From Caballeronia sp. M1242 (lineage in GTDB: Bacteria; Pseudomonadota; Gammaproteobacteria; Burkholderiales; Burkholderiaceae): a stretch of 64,000 nucleotides of DNA. Made by a program: the position numbers and the translations under genes. The notes under the pieces are model-generated. The model searched no databases, had not been told where the DNA came from, and was given only the letters and a program-made list of their open reading frames with translations. Of this stretch, positions 56,230 through 64,000 are shown piece after piece. The stretch covers positions 2,356,001 through 2,420,000 of the forward strand of contig NZ_CP071129.1 in assembly GCF_017220215.1 (NCBI RefSeq), given 5' to 3'. Each line of letters opens with the position of its first letter. Positions within the stretch are counted from its first letter, which is position 1.

Positions 56230-59043
56230 TTATACGAGCTTGCCGTGACAGTTCTTGTACTTCTTGCCGCTGCCGCACGGGCACGGATCGTTGCGGCCGA
56301 CCTTCGGCACGTCGTCGGCGGGGCGCGTGGCCACGCTGATGTCGTCGCCGCCAGCCATTGCCTGGCTGATCATCTGCGCGGTGGCCGTGGCTGCCGCTGC
56401 TGCGGGCGCAGCCGGCGCGGCCGCCGCGTTGTAGTCCGCATGCGTGAACGACACGTTCTCGACGTGGCTGCCCTTCTCTTCGTACTGCTCGGCGGCTTCT
56501 TCGAGCTGCTCCGGCGACTGGATCTGCACGTTCATCACGATGCGCGTGACTTCCTGCTTCACCGCGTCGAGCATGGCGGCGAACAGTTCGAACGCCTCGC
56601 GCTTGTATTCCTGCTTCGGGTTTTTCTGCGCATAGCCGCGCAGATGGATGCCCTGACGCAGATGATCCAGCGCCGCCAGATGCTCGCGCCAGCGGCTGTC
56701 GAGCGTCTGCAGCATGATCGAGCGCTCGAACGCGCTGAACGATTCGCGGCCCACGAGCGCGACCTTCGCCTCGTACGCTTCGTCGGCGGCGGCGAGAACG
56801 GCTTCGCAGATCTCCTCGGCGTCGATCGAATTCGACTCGTTGATCATCTCCTGAATGGCGAGATCGAGCGACCACTCGTTGCGCAGCACTTCTTCCAGCT
56901 CGGGCGCGTCCCACTGCTCTTCGATGCTGCCCGCCGGAACGAACGTGCGCACGAGGTCGGTGATCACGCTATGGCGCATGGCCGCGATCGTTTCCTGCAC
57001 GTCGTTCGCTTCGAGCAGTTCGTTGCGCTGCTGATAGATGACCTTGCGCTGATCGTTCGCGACGTCGTCGTATTCGAGCAGTTGCTTGCGGATATCGAAG
57101 TTGCGCGCTTCCACCTTGCGCTGCGCGCCTTCGATGGAGCGCGTGACCATGCCCGCTTCGATCGGCTCGCCTTCCGGCATCTTCAGGCGATCCATGATGG
57201 CGCGCACGCGGTCGCCCGCGAAGATGCGCAATAGCGGATCATCCAGCGACAGATAGAAGCGCGACGAGCCCGGATCGCCCTGACGGCCCGCGCGGCCGCG
57301 CAACTGGTTGTCGATACGGCGCGACTCGTGACGCTCGGTGCCGATGATATGCAGTCCGCCCGCCGCCTTCACGTGGTCGTGCAGCGCCTGCCATTCGTCG
57401 TGCAGCTTCTGGATGCGCGCGGCCTTCTCGTTCTCGGGAATCGACAGATCGGCTTCGATGAACGACGCCTGTTTCTCCACATTGCCGCCGAGCACGATGT
57501 CCGTACCGCGACCCGCCATGTTCGTCGCGATGGTGACGACGCCCGGCCGCCCCGCTTCCGCGACGATTGCCGCTTCGCGCGCGTGCTGCTTCGCGTTGAG
57601 CACTTCGTGCTTGATGCCGGCTTGCATCAGCATGCCGGACAGCAGTTCAGACGCTTCGATCGACGTCGTGCCGACGAGCGTCGGCTGGCCGCGTTCGACG
57701 CAATCGCGAATGTCGCGGATGACAGCGTCGTAACGTTCCTTCGATGTCTTGTAGATCTGGTCCTGCTTGTCGACGCGCTTCGGCGGACGGTTCGTCGGAA
57801 TCACGACCGTTTCCAGGCCGTAGATCTCCTGGAACTCGTACGCTTCCGTGTCTGCCGTGCCGGTCATGCCGGACAGCTTCGCGTACATGCGGAAGTAGTT
57901 TTGCAGCGTGATCGAGGCGAGCGTCTGGTTCTCGGCCTGAATCTGCACGTGTTCTTTCGCCTCGACCGCCTGATGCAGACCGTCGGACCAGCGGCGGCCC
58001 GTCATCATGCGGCCGGTGAATTCGTCGACGATCACGACTTCGCCGTTCTGCACCACGTAATGCTGATCTCGATGGAAAAGCGTATGCGCGCGCAGAGCGG
58101 CATAGATGTGGTGCATCAGCGTGATGTTCTGCGGCGCGTAAAGGCTCTCGCCTTCGCCGATCAGTCCCCACTCGGCGAGCAGGCGCTCGGCCTTCTCGTG
58201 ACCCGATTCGGTAAGGAACACTTGACGCGCTTTCTCGTCGAGGGTGTAGTCGCCCGGCTTTTCGACGCCCGTGCCATCCGCCTTTTCCTCGCCGATCTGC
58301 TGTTCGAGCAGCGGCGGCAGCGCGTTCATGCGCACGTAGAGGTCGGTGTGATCTTCAGCCTGACCGGAAATGATGAGCGGCGTACGCGCTTCGTCGATCA
58401 GGATGGAGTCCACTTCGTCGACGATGGCGAAGTTGAGCGGCCGCTGCACGCGCGCGTCGGTCTCGTAGACCATGTTGTCGCGCAGATAGTCGAAGCCGAA
58501 CTCGTTGTTCGTGCCGTAGGTGATGTCCGCCGCGTACGCCTCCTGTTTCTGCGAGTGCTCCATCTGCGACAGATTCACGCCGCACGACAGCCCGAGAAAG
58601 TTGTAGAGGCGCGCCATCCACTCGGCGTCACGCTGGGCGAGGTAGTCGTTCACCGTCACCACATGCACGCCGCGGCCCGACAGCGCGTTCAGATACGCGG
58701 CGAGCGTGGCGACGAGCGTCTTTCCCTCGCCGGTGCGCATTTCCGCGATCTTGCCGTAGTGCAGAACCATGCCGCCGATCAACTGGACGTCGAAGTGGCG
58801 CATTTTCAGCACGCGCCGGCTCGCTTCGCGGCAGACGGCGAACGCCTCCGGAAGAATCACGTCCAGCGACTCGCCGCCCGCGACGCGCTTGCGGAACTCG
58901 TCCGTCTTCGCGCGCAACTGATCGTCCGTATATTTCTCGACGGTCGGCTCGAGGGCATTGATCGCCACAACGGTCTTTTGGTACTGCTTGACCAGCCGCT
59001 GATTGCGGCTGCCAAAAATCTTCTGAAGGAAACCGGTCGTCAT
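56230..59043 (-). CDS. secA: protein translocase motor ATPase SecA
   Basis: Motor that drives preproteins through SecYEG. It is 937 aa from the ATG at 59043 ([20 protein letters not shown]), the standard SecA start. Walker A is [20 protein letters not shown], and the DEAD-box region is [33 protein letters not shown] and [19 protein letters not shown] lie in NBD2. The C-terminus carries the SecB/zinc-binding motif [14 protein letters not shown]. Confidence 0.98.
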   Translation of the reverse strand: MTTGFLQKIFGSRNQRLVKQYQKTVVAINALEPTVEKYTDDQLRAKTDEFRKRVAGGESLDVILPEAFAVCREASRRVLKMRHFDVQLIGGMVLHYGKIAEMRTGEGKTLVATLAAYLNALSGRGVHVVTVNDYLAQRDAEWMARLYNFLGLSCGVNLSQMEHSQKQEAYAADITYGTNNEFGFDYLRDNMVYETDARVQRPLNFAIVDEVDSILIDEARTPLIISGQAEDHTDLYVRMNALPPLLEQQIGEEKADGTGVEKPGDYTLDEKARQVFLTESGHEKAERLLAEWGLIGEGESLYAPQNITLMHHIYAALRAHTLFHRDQHYVVQNGEVVIVDEFTGRMMTGRRWSDGLHQAVEAKEHVQIQAENQTLASITLQNYFRMYAKLSGMTGTADTEAYEFQEIYGLETVVIPTNRPPKRVDKQDQIYKTSKERYDAVIRDIRDCVERGQPTLVGTTSIEASELLSGMLMQAGIKHEVLNAKQHAREAAIVAEAGRPGVVTIATNMAGRGTDIVLGGNVEKQASFIEADLSIPENEKAARIQKLHDEWQALHDHVKAAGGLHIIGTERHESRRIDNQLRGRAGRQGDPGSSRFYLSLDDPLLRIFAGDRVRAIMDRLKMPEGEPIEAGMVTRSIEGAQRKVEARNFDIRKQLLEYDDVANDQRKVIYQQRNELLEANDVQETIAAMRHSVITDLVRTFVPAGSIEEQWDAPELEEVLRNEWSLDLAIQEMINESNSIDAEEICEAVLAAADEAYEAKVALVGRESFSAFERSIMLQTLDSRWREHLAALDHLRQGIHLRGYAQKNPKQEYKREAFELFAAMLDAVKQEVTRIVMNVQIQSPEQLEEAAEQYEEKGSHVENVSFTHADYNAAAAPAAPAAAAATATAQMISQAMAGGDDISVATRPADDVPKVGRNDPCPCGSGKKYKNCHGKLV

Positions 59044-59331
59044 TGGATCAGTGTCTGCGTCGCGGTTTCGGATGGGCGGCAGCGCGATGCTGCGTCCGGG
59101 CTCGGAAAACCTCGGCGACTTAAGTCCATTGGGTGAAATTCGAATCGGGAATTTTAGCACGCGAGTCAAGCACATCTTGCGTCAGCGTGGGCCCTCGGGC
59201 GTCTGCGCCACGCGACAGTCAACGCGTTGAAAGCTTGGCCGCGAGGGCTTTGGCGGCGGGCGTCCACGAGAAGCGGAAGTCAGGCTCGCGGTACAATCGA
59301 GCGGTCGCATCAGGCGTCCGCTGATTAAAAA

Positions 59332-59826
59332 ATGAGCCGCTTTTCTACAAATTCAAGGTCTGCGCCGGGGCGGTTCGATCCGCGCCGTCCGCAAGCCCTG
59401 GCCGACGTGCTGGATCGCACCGACGCGTTCCGCGCGCTGCGCGCGGGCGTCGAGCAAGTGGCGGCGCTCCAGCGCGATCTGACCGCGCTGCTGCCCGACT
59501 ATCTCGCGGCGAATGTCGAGCCGGGCTTCATCAAGGACGGCGTGCTCGCGCTTTTCGCCGCGCACAATGCGCTCGCCGCGCGCTTGCGGCATATCGAGCC
59601 GCGGCTTCTGTCGGATCTCCAGCAGCGAGGCTGGGCGGTGGATTCGCTCAAGATTCGCGTGCGTCCGCAGTCGATGAAGGAAGCGCCGCCGCCGAAGCAG
59701 GCGCGCATGTCGGCGGCGGGCGCGTCGGCGCTGCACGACCTTGCAGAGACGCTCGCGCCTTCGCCGCTACAGGAAGCGCTCGGGCGCATGGCGGCGCGTC
59801 ACCAGGGGCGCGGGCAAAAAAAATGA
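59332..59826 (+). CDS. dciA: DciA/DUF721 family helicase-loading protein
   Basis: A 164-aa protein of the DUF721 family, now known as DciA, which loads the DnaB replicative helicase in bacteria lacking DnaC/DnaI. The conserved domain spans about residues 15-115 (QALADVLDRTDAFRALRAGV; VLALFAAHNALAARLRHIEP). LKIRVRPQ lies near its end. It is divergent from secA and convergent with lpxC, as in other Burkholderiales. Confidence 0.83.
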   Translation: MSRFSTNSRSAPGRFDPRRPQALADVLDRTDAFRALRAGVEQVAALQRDLTALLPDYLAANVEPGFIKDGVLALFAAHNALAARLRHIEPRLLSDLQQRGWAVDSLKIRVRPQSMKEAPPPKQARMSAAGASALHDLAETLAPSPLQEALGRMAARHQGRGQKK

Positions 59827-59874
59827 GCGGCGCTTTCGCTGCCGCTCACCTTTCGTCCTGCTTTTTGCCGATGA

Positions 59875-60792
59875 TCAGGCAAACGCCGTCTGCGTATCGA
59901 ATGCGAAACCGCGCGGCGCTTTCTGGGTGTCCTCGAACGTGACGATTTCGTAAGCCTCTTCGTTCGCGAGAAGTTCGCGCAGAAGCATGTTGTTCATCGC
60001 GTGACCGCCCTTGTACGCGGTGTACGACGCGAGCAGCGGATGACCCACGACGTACAGGTCGCCGATGGCGTCGAGCATCTTGTGCTTCACGAACTCGTCG
60101 TCGTAGCGCAAGCCGTCGTTGTTCAGGATGCGGTACTCGTCGAGCACGATGGCGTTGTCCATGCTGCCGCCGCGCGCGAGACCCAGCTCGCGCATCATTT
60201 CCACTTCATGCGCAAAACCGAACGTGCGAGCGCGAGCAATTTCGCGCACATACGACGTCGTCGCGAAATCGACTTCCAGCGCCTGGCCCGTCTTGTCGAC
60301 TGCCGGATGGCGGAAATCGATAGTAAAGCTCAGTTTGAAGCCGAAATACGGTTCGAGACGCGCAAATTTATCGCCATCGCGCACTTCGACCGGCTTTTTC
60401 ACCTTGATGAACTTCTTCGGCGCGTTCTGCTCTTCGATACCCGCCGACTGAATGAGAAACACGAACGAAGACGCGCTGCCGTCCATGATCGGGATTTCCT
60501 CGGCGGTGACATCGACGTACAGATTGTCGATGCCCAGGCCCGCGCACGCCGACATCAGGTGCTCGATAGTCGACACGCGCGCGCCGTCCTTCTGGAGCAC
60601 GGACGCGAGCCGCGTATCGCCGATCGCCATGGCAGACGCAGGGATGTCGACCGGCTGCGGCAGGTCGATCCGAGAAAACACGATGCCCGTTCCAACCGGT
60701 GCCGGGCGCAGCGTCAGATCGACCTTGCGGCCGGAATGGAGCCCGATTCCCACGGTTTTGACGACGGTCTTAATTGTTCGCTGCTTCAACAT
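59875..60792 (-). CDS. lpxC: UDP-3-O-acyl-N-acetylglucosamine deacetylase
   Basis: Committed zinc-dependent step of lipid A synthesis. It is 305 aa from the ATG at 60792 ([20 protein letters not shown]). Zinc ligands are the His in [14 protein letters not shown] (near residue 79) and the His and Asp in [13 protein letters not shown] (near 237 and 241). The catalytic His is in [11 protein letters not shown] (near 264). The longer upstream frame extends into the promoter and is disregarded. It lies downstream of the peroxiredoxin and ftsZ genes. Confidence 0.97.
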   Translation of the reverse strand: MLKQRTIKTVVKTVGIGLHSGRKVDLTLRPAPVGTGIVFSRIDLPQPVDIPASAMAIGDTRLASVLQKDGARVSTIEHLMSACAGLGIDNLYVDVTAEEIPIMDGSASSFVFLIQSAGIEEQNAPKKFIKVKKPVEVRDGDKFARLEPYFGFKLSFTIDFRHPAVDKTGQALEVDFATTSYVREIARARTFGFAHEVEMMRELGLARGGSMDNAIVLDEYRILNNDGLRYDDEFVKHKMLDAIGDLYVVGHPLLASYTAYKGGHAMNNMLLRELLANEEAYEIVTFEDTQKAPRGFAFDTQTAFA

Positions 60793-60950
60793 GATTTTTT
60801 TCCGATAGCAATTCCCAATAAAGAGAATTAATCGTTCATTGAATTCTAATAGATCGAAGTATACTCCATTCGGACTAAGCCGTCCCAAACGAAGAGGTAT
60901 CAACTGTTTCCCTGTGTTACGCCGCGATGCAGGGACAGTCAAGTAGAACG

Positions 60951-60991
60951 GGCCGATGGCCGGAATGGAGGCATTTCCGGTCATCGGCCCC
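60951..60991. repeat. near-perfect hairpin between the peroxiredoxin gene and lpxC
   Basis: Left arm 60951-60966 and right arm 60976-60991, with one internal mismatch (GGGCCGATG and CCGGAA against TTCCGG and CATCGGCCC) and a nine-base loop. It lies 65 bases past the peroxiredoxin stop on the minus strand and upstream of lpxC. There is no T run, so it could be a weak terminator or an RNA-processing stem. Confidence 0.7.
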
Positions 60992-61055
60992 AAGTTGTCG
61001 CCGAATGCGAGGGCGTCTTCAAGCGTTGTACAAAGACAACGCGACGCCGCTGCGC

Positions 61056-61559
61056 TCAGCGCAACGTCGCCAGAATGCTGCGAGCGTCGCTGACTTCGAA
61101 CTTTCCGGGCGCTTCGACAGCGAGCGTCTTGACCACGCCGTTGTCGACCACCATCGCGTAACGCTGGGAACGGATTCCCATGCCACGCTCGGACAAATCC
61201 TGATCCAGTCCGAGTGCCTGAGTGAAACGCGCACTGCCGTCCGCCATCATCCTCACCTTGCCCGCGGCTTGGAGATCGCGTCCCCACGCGTTCATGACGA
61301 ACGCGTCGTTGACGGAAACGCACCAGATTTCGTCGATGCCGGCGGCCCGAAACTCATCCGCCGCCTCGACATAACCCGGCACGTGTCTGGCGGAACACGT
61401 CGGCGTGAACGCGCCCGGCAATCCGAAGATCACCACGCGCTTGCCGGCGGTCCGCTCGCGCACCGCGAACCCGTTCGGTCCCACGGCACAGCCCTCGCTC
61501 GCCACTTCGATGAACTCGAAGAGACGCGCATCAGGCAACGTTTCACCCACTTCGATCAT
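61056..61559 (-). CDS. peroxiredoxin (Prx5-like)
   Basis: A 167-aa thiol peroxidase from the ATG at 61559, chosen because a GGAAGGA ribosome site precedes it. The peroxidatic motif [16 protein letters not shown] has the Cys near residue 49. It is followed by [18 protein letters not shown], with a further Cys that could act in turnover. [20 protein letters not shown] is the C-terminal core. It is placed between ftsZ and lpxC, as in other Burkholderiales. Confidence 0.94.
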   Translation of the reverse strand: MIEVGETLPDARLFEFIEVASEGCAVGPNGFAVRERTAGKRVVIFGLPGAFTPTCSARHVPGYVEAADEFRAAGIDEIWCVSVNDAFVMNAWGRDLQAAGKVRMMADGSARFTQALGLDQDLSERGMGIRSQRYAMVVDNGVVKTLAVEAPGKFEVSDARSILATLR

Positions 61560-61823
61560 GCTCGGTCCTTCCCTCGTCAGTGCTCGAAACACCTTGCGAT
61601 TGCATCGTCCCGCAGTCCCGCCTCGCGCTTAATCGACGATTCAGGTTTCATTTGCTCGTCGGCAAATTCGTGGAGGTCGGCTGGCCACGGCCTGGCGTCT
61701 GATGCTGACGCGGCCTTGGACAGTCGCCCCACGCGAAACCTGCGCCGCCTTCTCATGCCCGGCGCGTGCCTGCGGTGGCTGCATTGCTCTTGCTAGCTAG
61801 CGAGCAACGAGCACAGCGCGACT

Positions 61824-63020
61824 TCAGTCCGCTTGCTTGCGCAGGAACGCCGGGATGTCGTACGTATCGACGCCCTTTTCCTGCAATGCCTGCACGTGCG
61901 ATGCCGCCGTTTCGCGCGACGAACGCCACACAGCCGGCGTGTCCAGCGAACCGTAATCCGTTGCCTGACCGTGCTGCGGCGCGTACGTGTTGTGCGACGC
62001 GTGCGCGACCGGCTGATTGTCGGTGCCCGTGCGCAGGAGCGTCATCGGCGCTTGCTGCTGCTTCTTCGCCGCGCGGCCGAGGCCCGTTGCGACCACCGTC
62101 ACGCGCAGGGCGTCGCCCATGGCGTCGTCGTACACCGCGCCGAAGATCACGGTTGCGTCGTCGGCGGCGTAGCTCTTGATGGTGTTCATCACTTCGCGCG
62201 TTTCCGAGAGACGCAGCGAACGGCTCGACGTGATGTTGACCAGCACGCCCCGCGCACCCGACAGATCGACGCCTTCGAGCAGCGGACTCGCCACAGCTTG
62301 TTCCGCAGCAAGACGCGCGCGATCGACGCCGGCGACGGTCGCCGTGCCCATCATCGCCTTGCCCTGCTCGCCCATCACCGTCTTCACGTCTTCGAAGTCG
62401 ACGTTCACGAGACCGTCGACGTTGATGATTTCCGCAATGCCCGCGACAGCGTTGTTCAGCACGTCATCCGCGCACTGGAAGCACTTGTCCATCTCGGCGT
62501 CGTCGCCCATCACCTCGAAGAGCTTGTCGTTCAGCACGACGATCAGCGAATCGACGTGATCCTCCAGTTGCTGCGAGCCGGCTTCCGCCACGCGCATGCG
62601 GCGGCCGCCTTCAAATTCGAACGGCTTGCTCACGACGCCGACCGTCAGAATCCCCATTTCCTTCGCGATTTGCGCGACCACCGGTGCCGCGCCCGTGCCC
62701 GTGCCGCCACCCATGCCCGCGGTGATGAACACCATGTGCGCGCCGCGCAGCGCATCGGCGATACGCTCGCGCGCATCTTCGGCAGCTTCCTTGCCCTTCT
62801 CCGGCTTGGCGCCCGCGCCCAGACCGGTCATGCCCAACTGCAACACTTGCGGCGCGCGCGAACGCGCGAGCGCCTGTGCGTCGGTGTTCATCACGATGAA
62901 GTCGACGCCCTGCACACCCCGGTTGATCATGTGCTGAACGGCATTGCCGCCCGCACCACCAACTCCGACCACCTTGATGATCGTTCCGTTGGTTTCCGTT
63001 TCCAGCATTTCGAAATCCAT
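61824..63020 (-). CDS. ftsZ: cell division GTPase FtsZ
   Basis: Tubulin homologue forming the Z-ring. It is 398 aa. The nucleotide region is KVVGVGGAGGNAVQHMI, and the tubulin signature is GGGTGTGAAPVVAQIAKE. The T7 synergy loop is NVDFEDVKTVM. A variable linker follows residue 320. The C-terminal peptide DTYDIPAFLRKQAD binds FtsA, ZipA and ZapD. ftsA lies upstream on the same strand. Confidence 0.98.
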   Translation of the reverse strand: MDFEMLETETNGTIIKVVGVGGAGGNAVQHMINRGVQGVDFIVMNTDAQALARSRAPQVLQLGMTGLGAGAKPEKGKEAAEDARERIADALRGAHMVFITAGMGGGTGTGAAPVVAQIAKEMGILTVGVVSKPFEFEGGRRMRVAEAGSQQLEDHVDSLIVVLNDKLFEVMGDDAEMDKCFQCADDVLNNAVAGIAEIINVDGLVNVDFEDVKTVMGEQGKAMMGTATVAGVDRARLAAEQAVASPLLEGVDLSGARGVLVNITSSRSLRLSETREVMNTIKSYAADDATVIFGAVYDDAMGDALRVTVVATGLGRAAKKQQQAPMTLLRTGTDNQPVAHASHNTYAPQHGQATDYGSLDTPAVWRSSRETAASHVQALQEKGVDTYDIPAFLRKQAD

Positions 63021-63163
63021 GTTGCCTCCGTCAAGAATGAAGATCGGCGTTATCCGGTGAGAGATCGGGCAACCCCTCGCCGCGCGCTAGCCGCCGGTAC
63101 CGGCGCGAATTATATTCATTACTTAAATACGTTTGTTTCGTACTGCTCTGTTCCGTGCAAGCT

Positions 63164-64000
63164 TCAGAAGTTTCCGAGGAACCAGTCTTTCATTCGTGTG
63201 AGCACTTGCCCCATCGATCCGTTCTGCACCGCGACCTTGCGACCGCGCATGCGTTGCGAGCGTCCTTCGGCGAGCAGGCCCATGGCGGTCGAATAGCGCG
63301 GGTTGCGCACGACGTCCGCGAGACCGCCGGCGTACTCGGGCACGCCGATGCGCACCGGCTTCAGGAAGATGTCTTCGCCGAGCTCCACCATGCCGGGCAT
63401 CATCGCCGCGCCGCCGGTCAGCACGACGCCGCTCGACAGCAACTCTTCGTAGCCGGATTCGCGCACGACCTGCTGCACGAGCGAGAACAGCTCCTCGACG
63501 CGCGGCTCGACCACCGCCGCCAGCGCCTGACGCGACAGCGTGCGCGGACCGCGTTCGCCGAGACCCGGCACTTCGATCATCTCGTCGGGGTCCGCGAGCG
63601 CCTGCTTCGCGATGCCGTACGTCACCTTGATGTCTTCCGCGTCGGGCGTGGGCGTGCGCAGCGCCATCGCGACGTCGCTCGTGATCTGATCGCCGGCAAT
63701 CGGAATCACCGCCGTATGACGAATCGCGCCTTCGCTGAAGATGGCGATGTCCGTCGTCCCGCCGCCGATATCGACGAGCACGACGCCCAGTTCCTTCTCG
63801 TCCTCGGTCAGCACCGCCAGCGACGACGCGAGCGGCTGCAAGATGAGATCGTTCACTTCGAGCCCGCAGCGGCGCACGCACTTCACGATGTTCTGCGCCG
63901 CGCTCACCGCGCCCGTGACGATATGCACCTTCACTTCGAGGCGAATGCCGCTCATACCGATCGGCTCGCGCACGTCTTCCTGACCGTCGATGATGAATTC
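63164..64000 (-). CDS. ftsA: cell division protein FtsA, 5'-truncated by window edge
   Basis: Actin-like protein that tethers FtsZ to the membrane. The last 278 residues are visible, and the gene continues past 64000. The phosphate-2 motif is VLVDIGGGTTDIAIFSEG, and the adenosine region is LTGGAAMMPGMVELGE. The extreme C-terminal amphipathic helix is GQVLTRMKDWFLGNF, which binds membrane. It is followed by ftsZ after 143 bases. Confidence 0.97.
   Translation of the reverse strand, partial: EFIIDGQEDVREPIGMSGIRLEVKVHIVTGAVSAAQNIVKCVRRCGLEVNDLILQPLASSLAVLTEDEKELGVVLVDIGGGTTDIAIFSEGAIRHTAVIPIAGDQITSDVAMALRTPTPDAEDIKVTYGIAKQALADPDEMIEVPGLGERGPRTLSRQALAAVVEPRVEELFSLVQQVVRESGYEELLSSGVVLTGGAAMMPGMVELGEDIFLKPVRIGVPEYAGGLADVVRNPRYSTAMGLLAEGRSQRMRGRKVAVQNGSMGQVLTRMKDWFLGNF

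Overview
The window is a 64-kb piece of a high-GC (roughly 63-65%) proteobacterial main chromosome. Gene content and order point to Burkholderiaceae, most likely the Paraburkholderia/Caballeronia group: ftsA-ftsZ-peroxiredoxin-lpxC-dciA-secA-argJ, pilB-pilC-pilD-coaE-zapD-yacG, rplU-rpmA-obgE-proB, accB-accC-prmA, and a lysine/alanine-rich histone H1-like gene. This assignment rests on synteny and protein recognition by eye, not on a database search. No rRNA, CRISPR array, prophage, transposase or integrase was seen. There is one tRNA, tRNA-Pro(CGG).

Layout. 1-495: 3'-truncated pyrF. 627-10655: a ten-gene minus-strand catabolic and uptake cluster, read as iclR-type regulator > dgoK > dgoA > SDR dehydrogenase > araF > araG > araH > second SDR > SMP-30 lactonase > aldose 1-epimerase. 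It looks like an oxidative (non-phosphorylating entry) route for galactose and/or arabinose with its own ABC importer. The sugar-acid dehydratase is not in the window. 10992-16729: minus-strand mtgA-aroE-RNB ribonuclease, three genes joined by ATGA overlaps, then a small esterase and mpl. 16916-25061: plus-strand housekeeping genes (a nucleotidyltransferase-like protein, TlpA-type thioredoxin, accBC, prmA, DUF3426 protein, tpx, a PfkB kinase, a glycine-zipper lipoprotein). 25312-33256: histone H1-like gene and the class Ia ribonucleotide reductase genes nrdB and nrdA, separated by a DUF3820 gene and an MFS exporter. 33257-34829: a 1.57-kb stretch with no intact gene, made of degenerate repeats. 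34830-46770: PP0621-type protein, ccsA-like gene, ffh, a phosphoribosyltransferase, marC, proS, rppH, a CNP1-like lipoprotein, proB-obgE-rpmA-rplU, ispB, tRNA-Pro. 46916-64000: a CorC/HlyC transporter, pilBCD-coaE-zapD-yacG, mutT, a DUF815 ATPase, argJ, secA, dciA, lpxC, a peroxiredoxin, ftsZ and 3'-truncated ftsA.

The most unusual parts are regulatory or decayed rather than a new multi-gene system. Both nrdA and nrdB have a sigma70-like promoter and a NrdR-box-like palindrome 380-490 bp upstream of their starts, with nearly the same geometry, so the separated loci look like one regulon. The 33.9-34.8 kb region holds (i) two diverged tandem copies of a unit of about 165 bp that read coding-like on the minus strand, and (ii) an in-frame but stop-containing duplicate of the zinc-ribbon half of the neighbouring PP0621-type gene. 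Other points are the absence of an aroQ gene from its usual place before accB, a 9-bp minisatellite at the end of the galM-like gene, a perfect 7+7 inverted repeat upstream of the IclR-type regulator, and a strong hairpin upstream of the histone-like gene.
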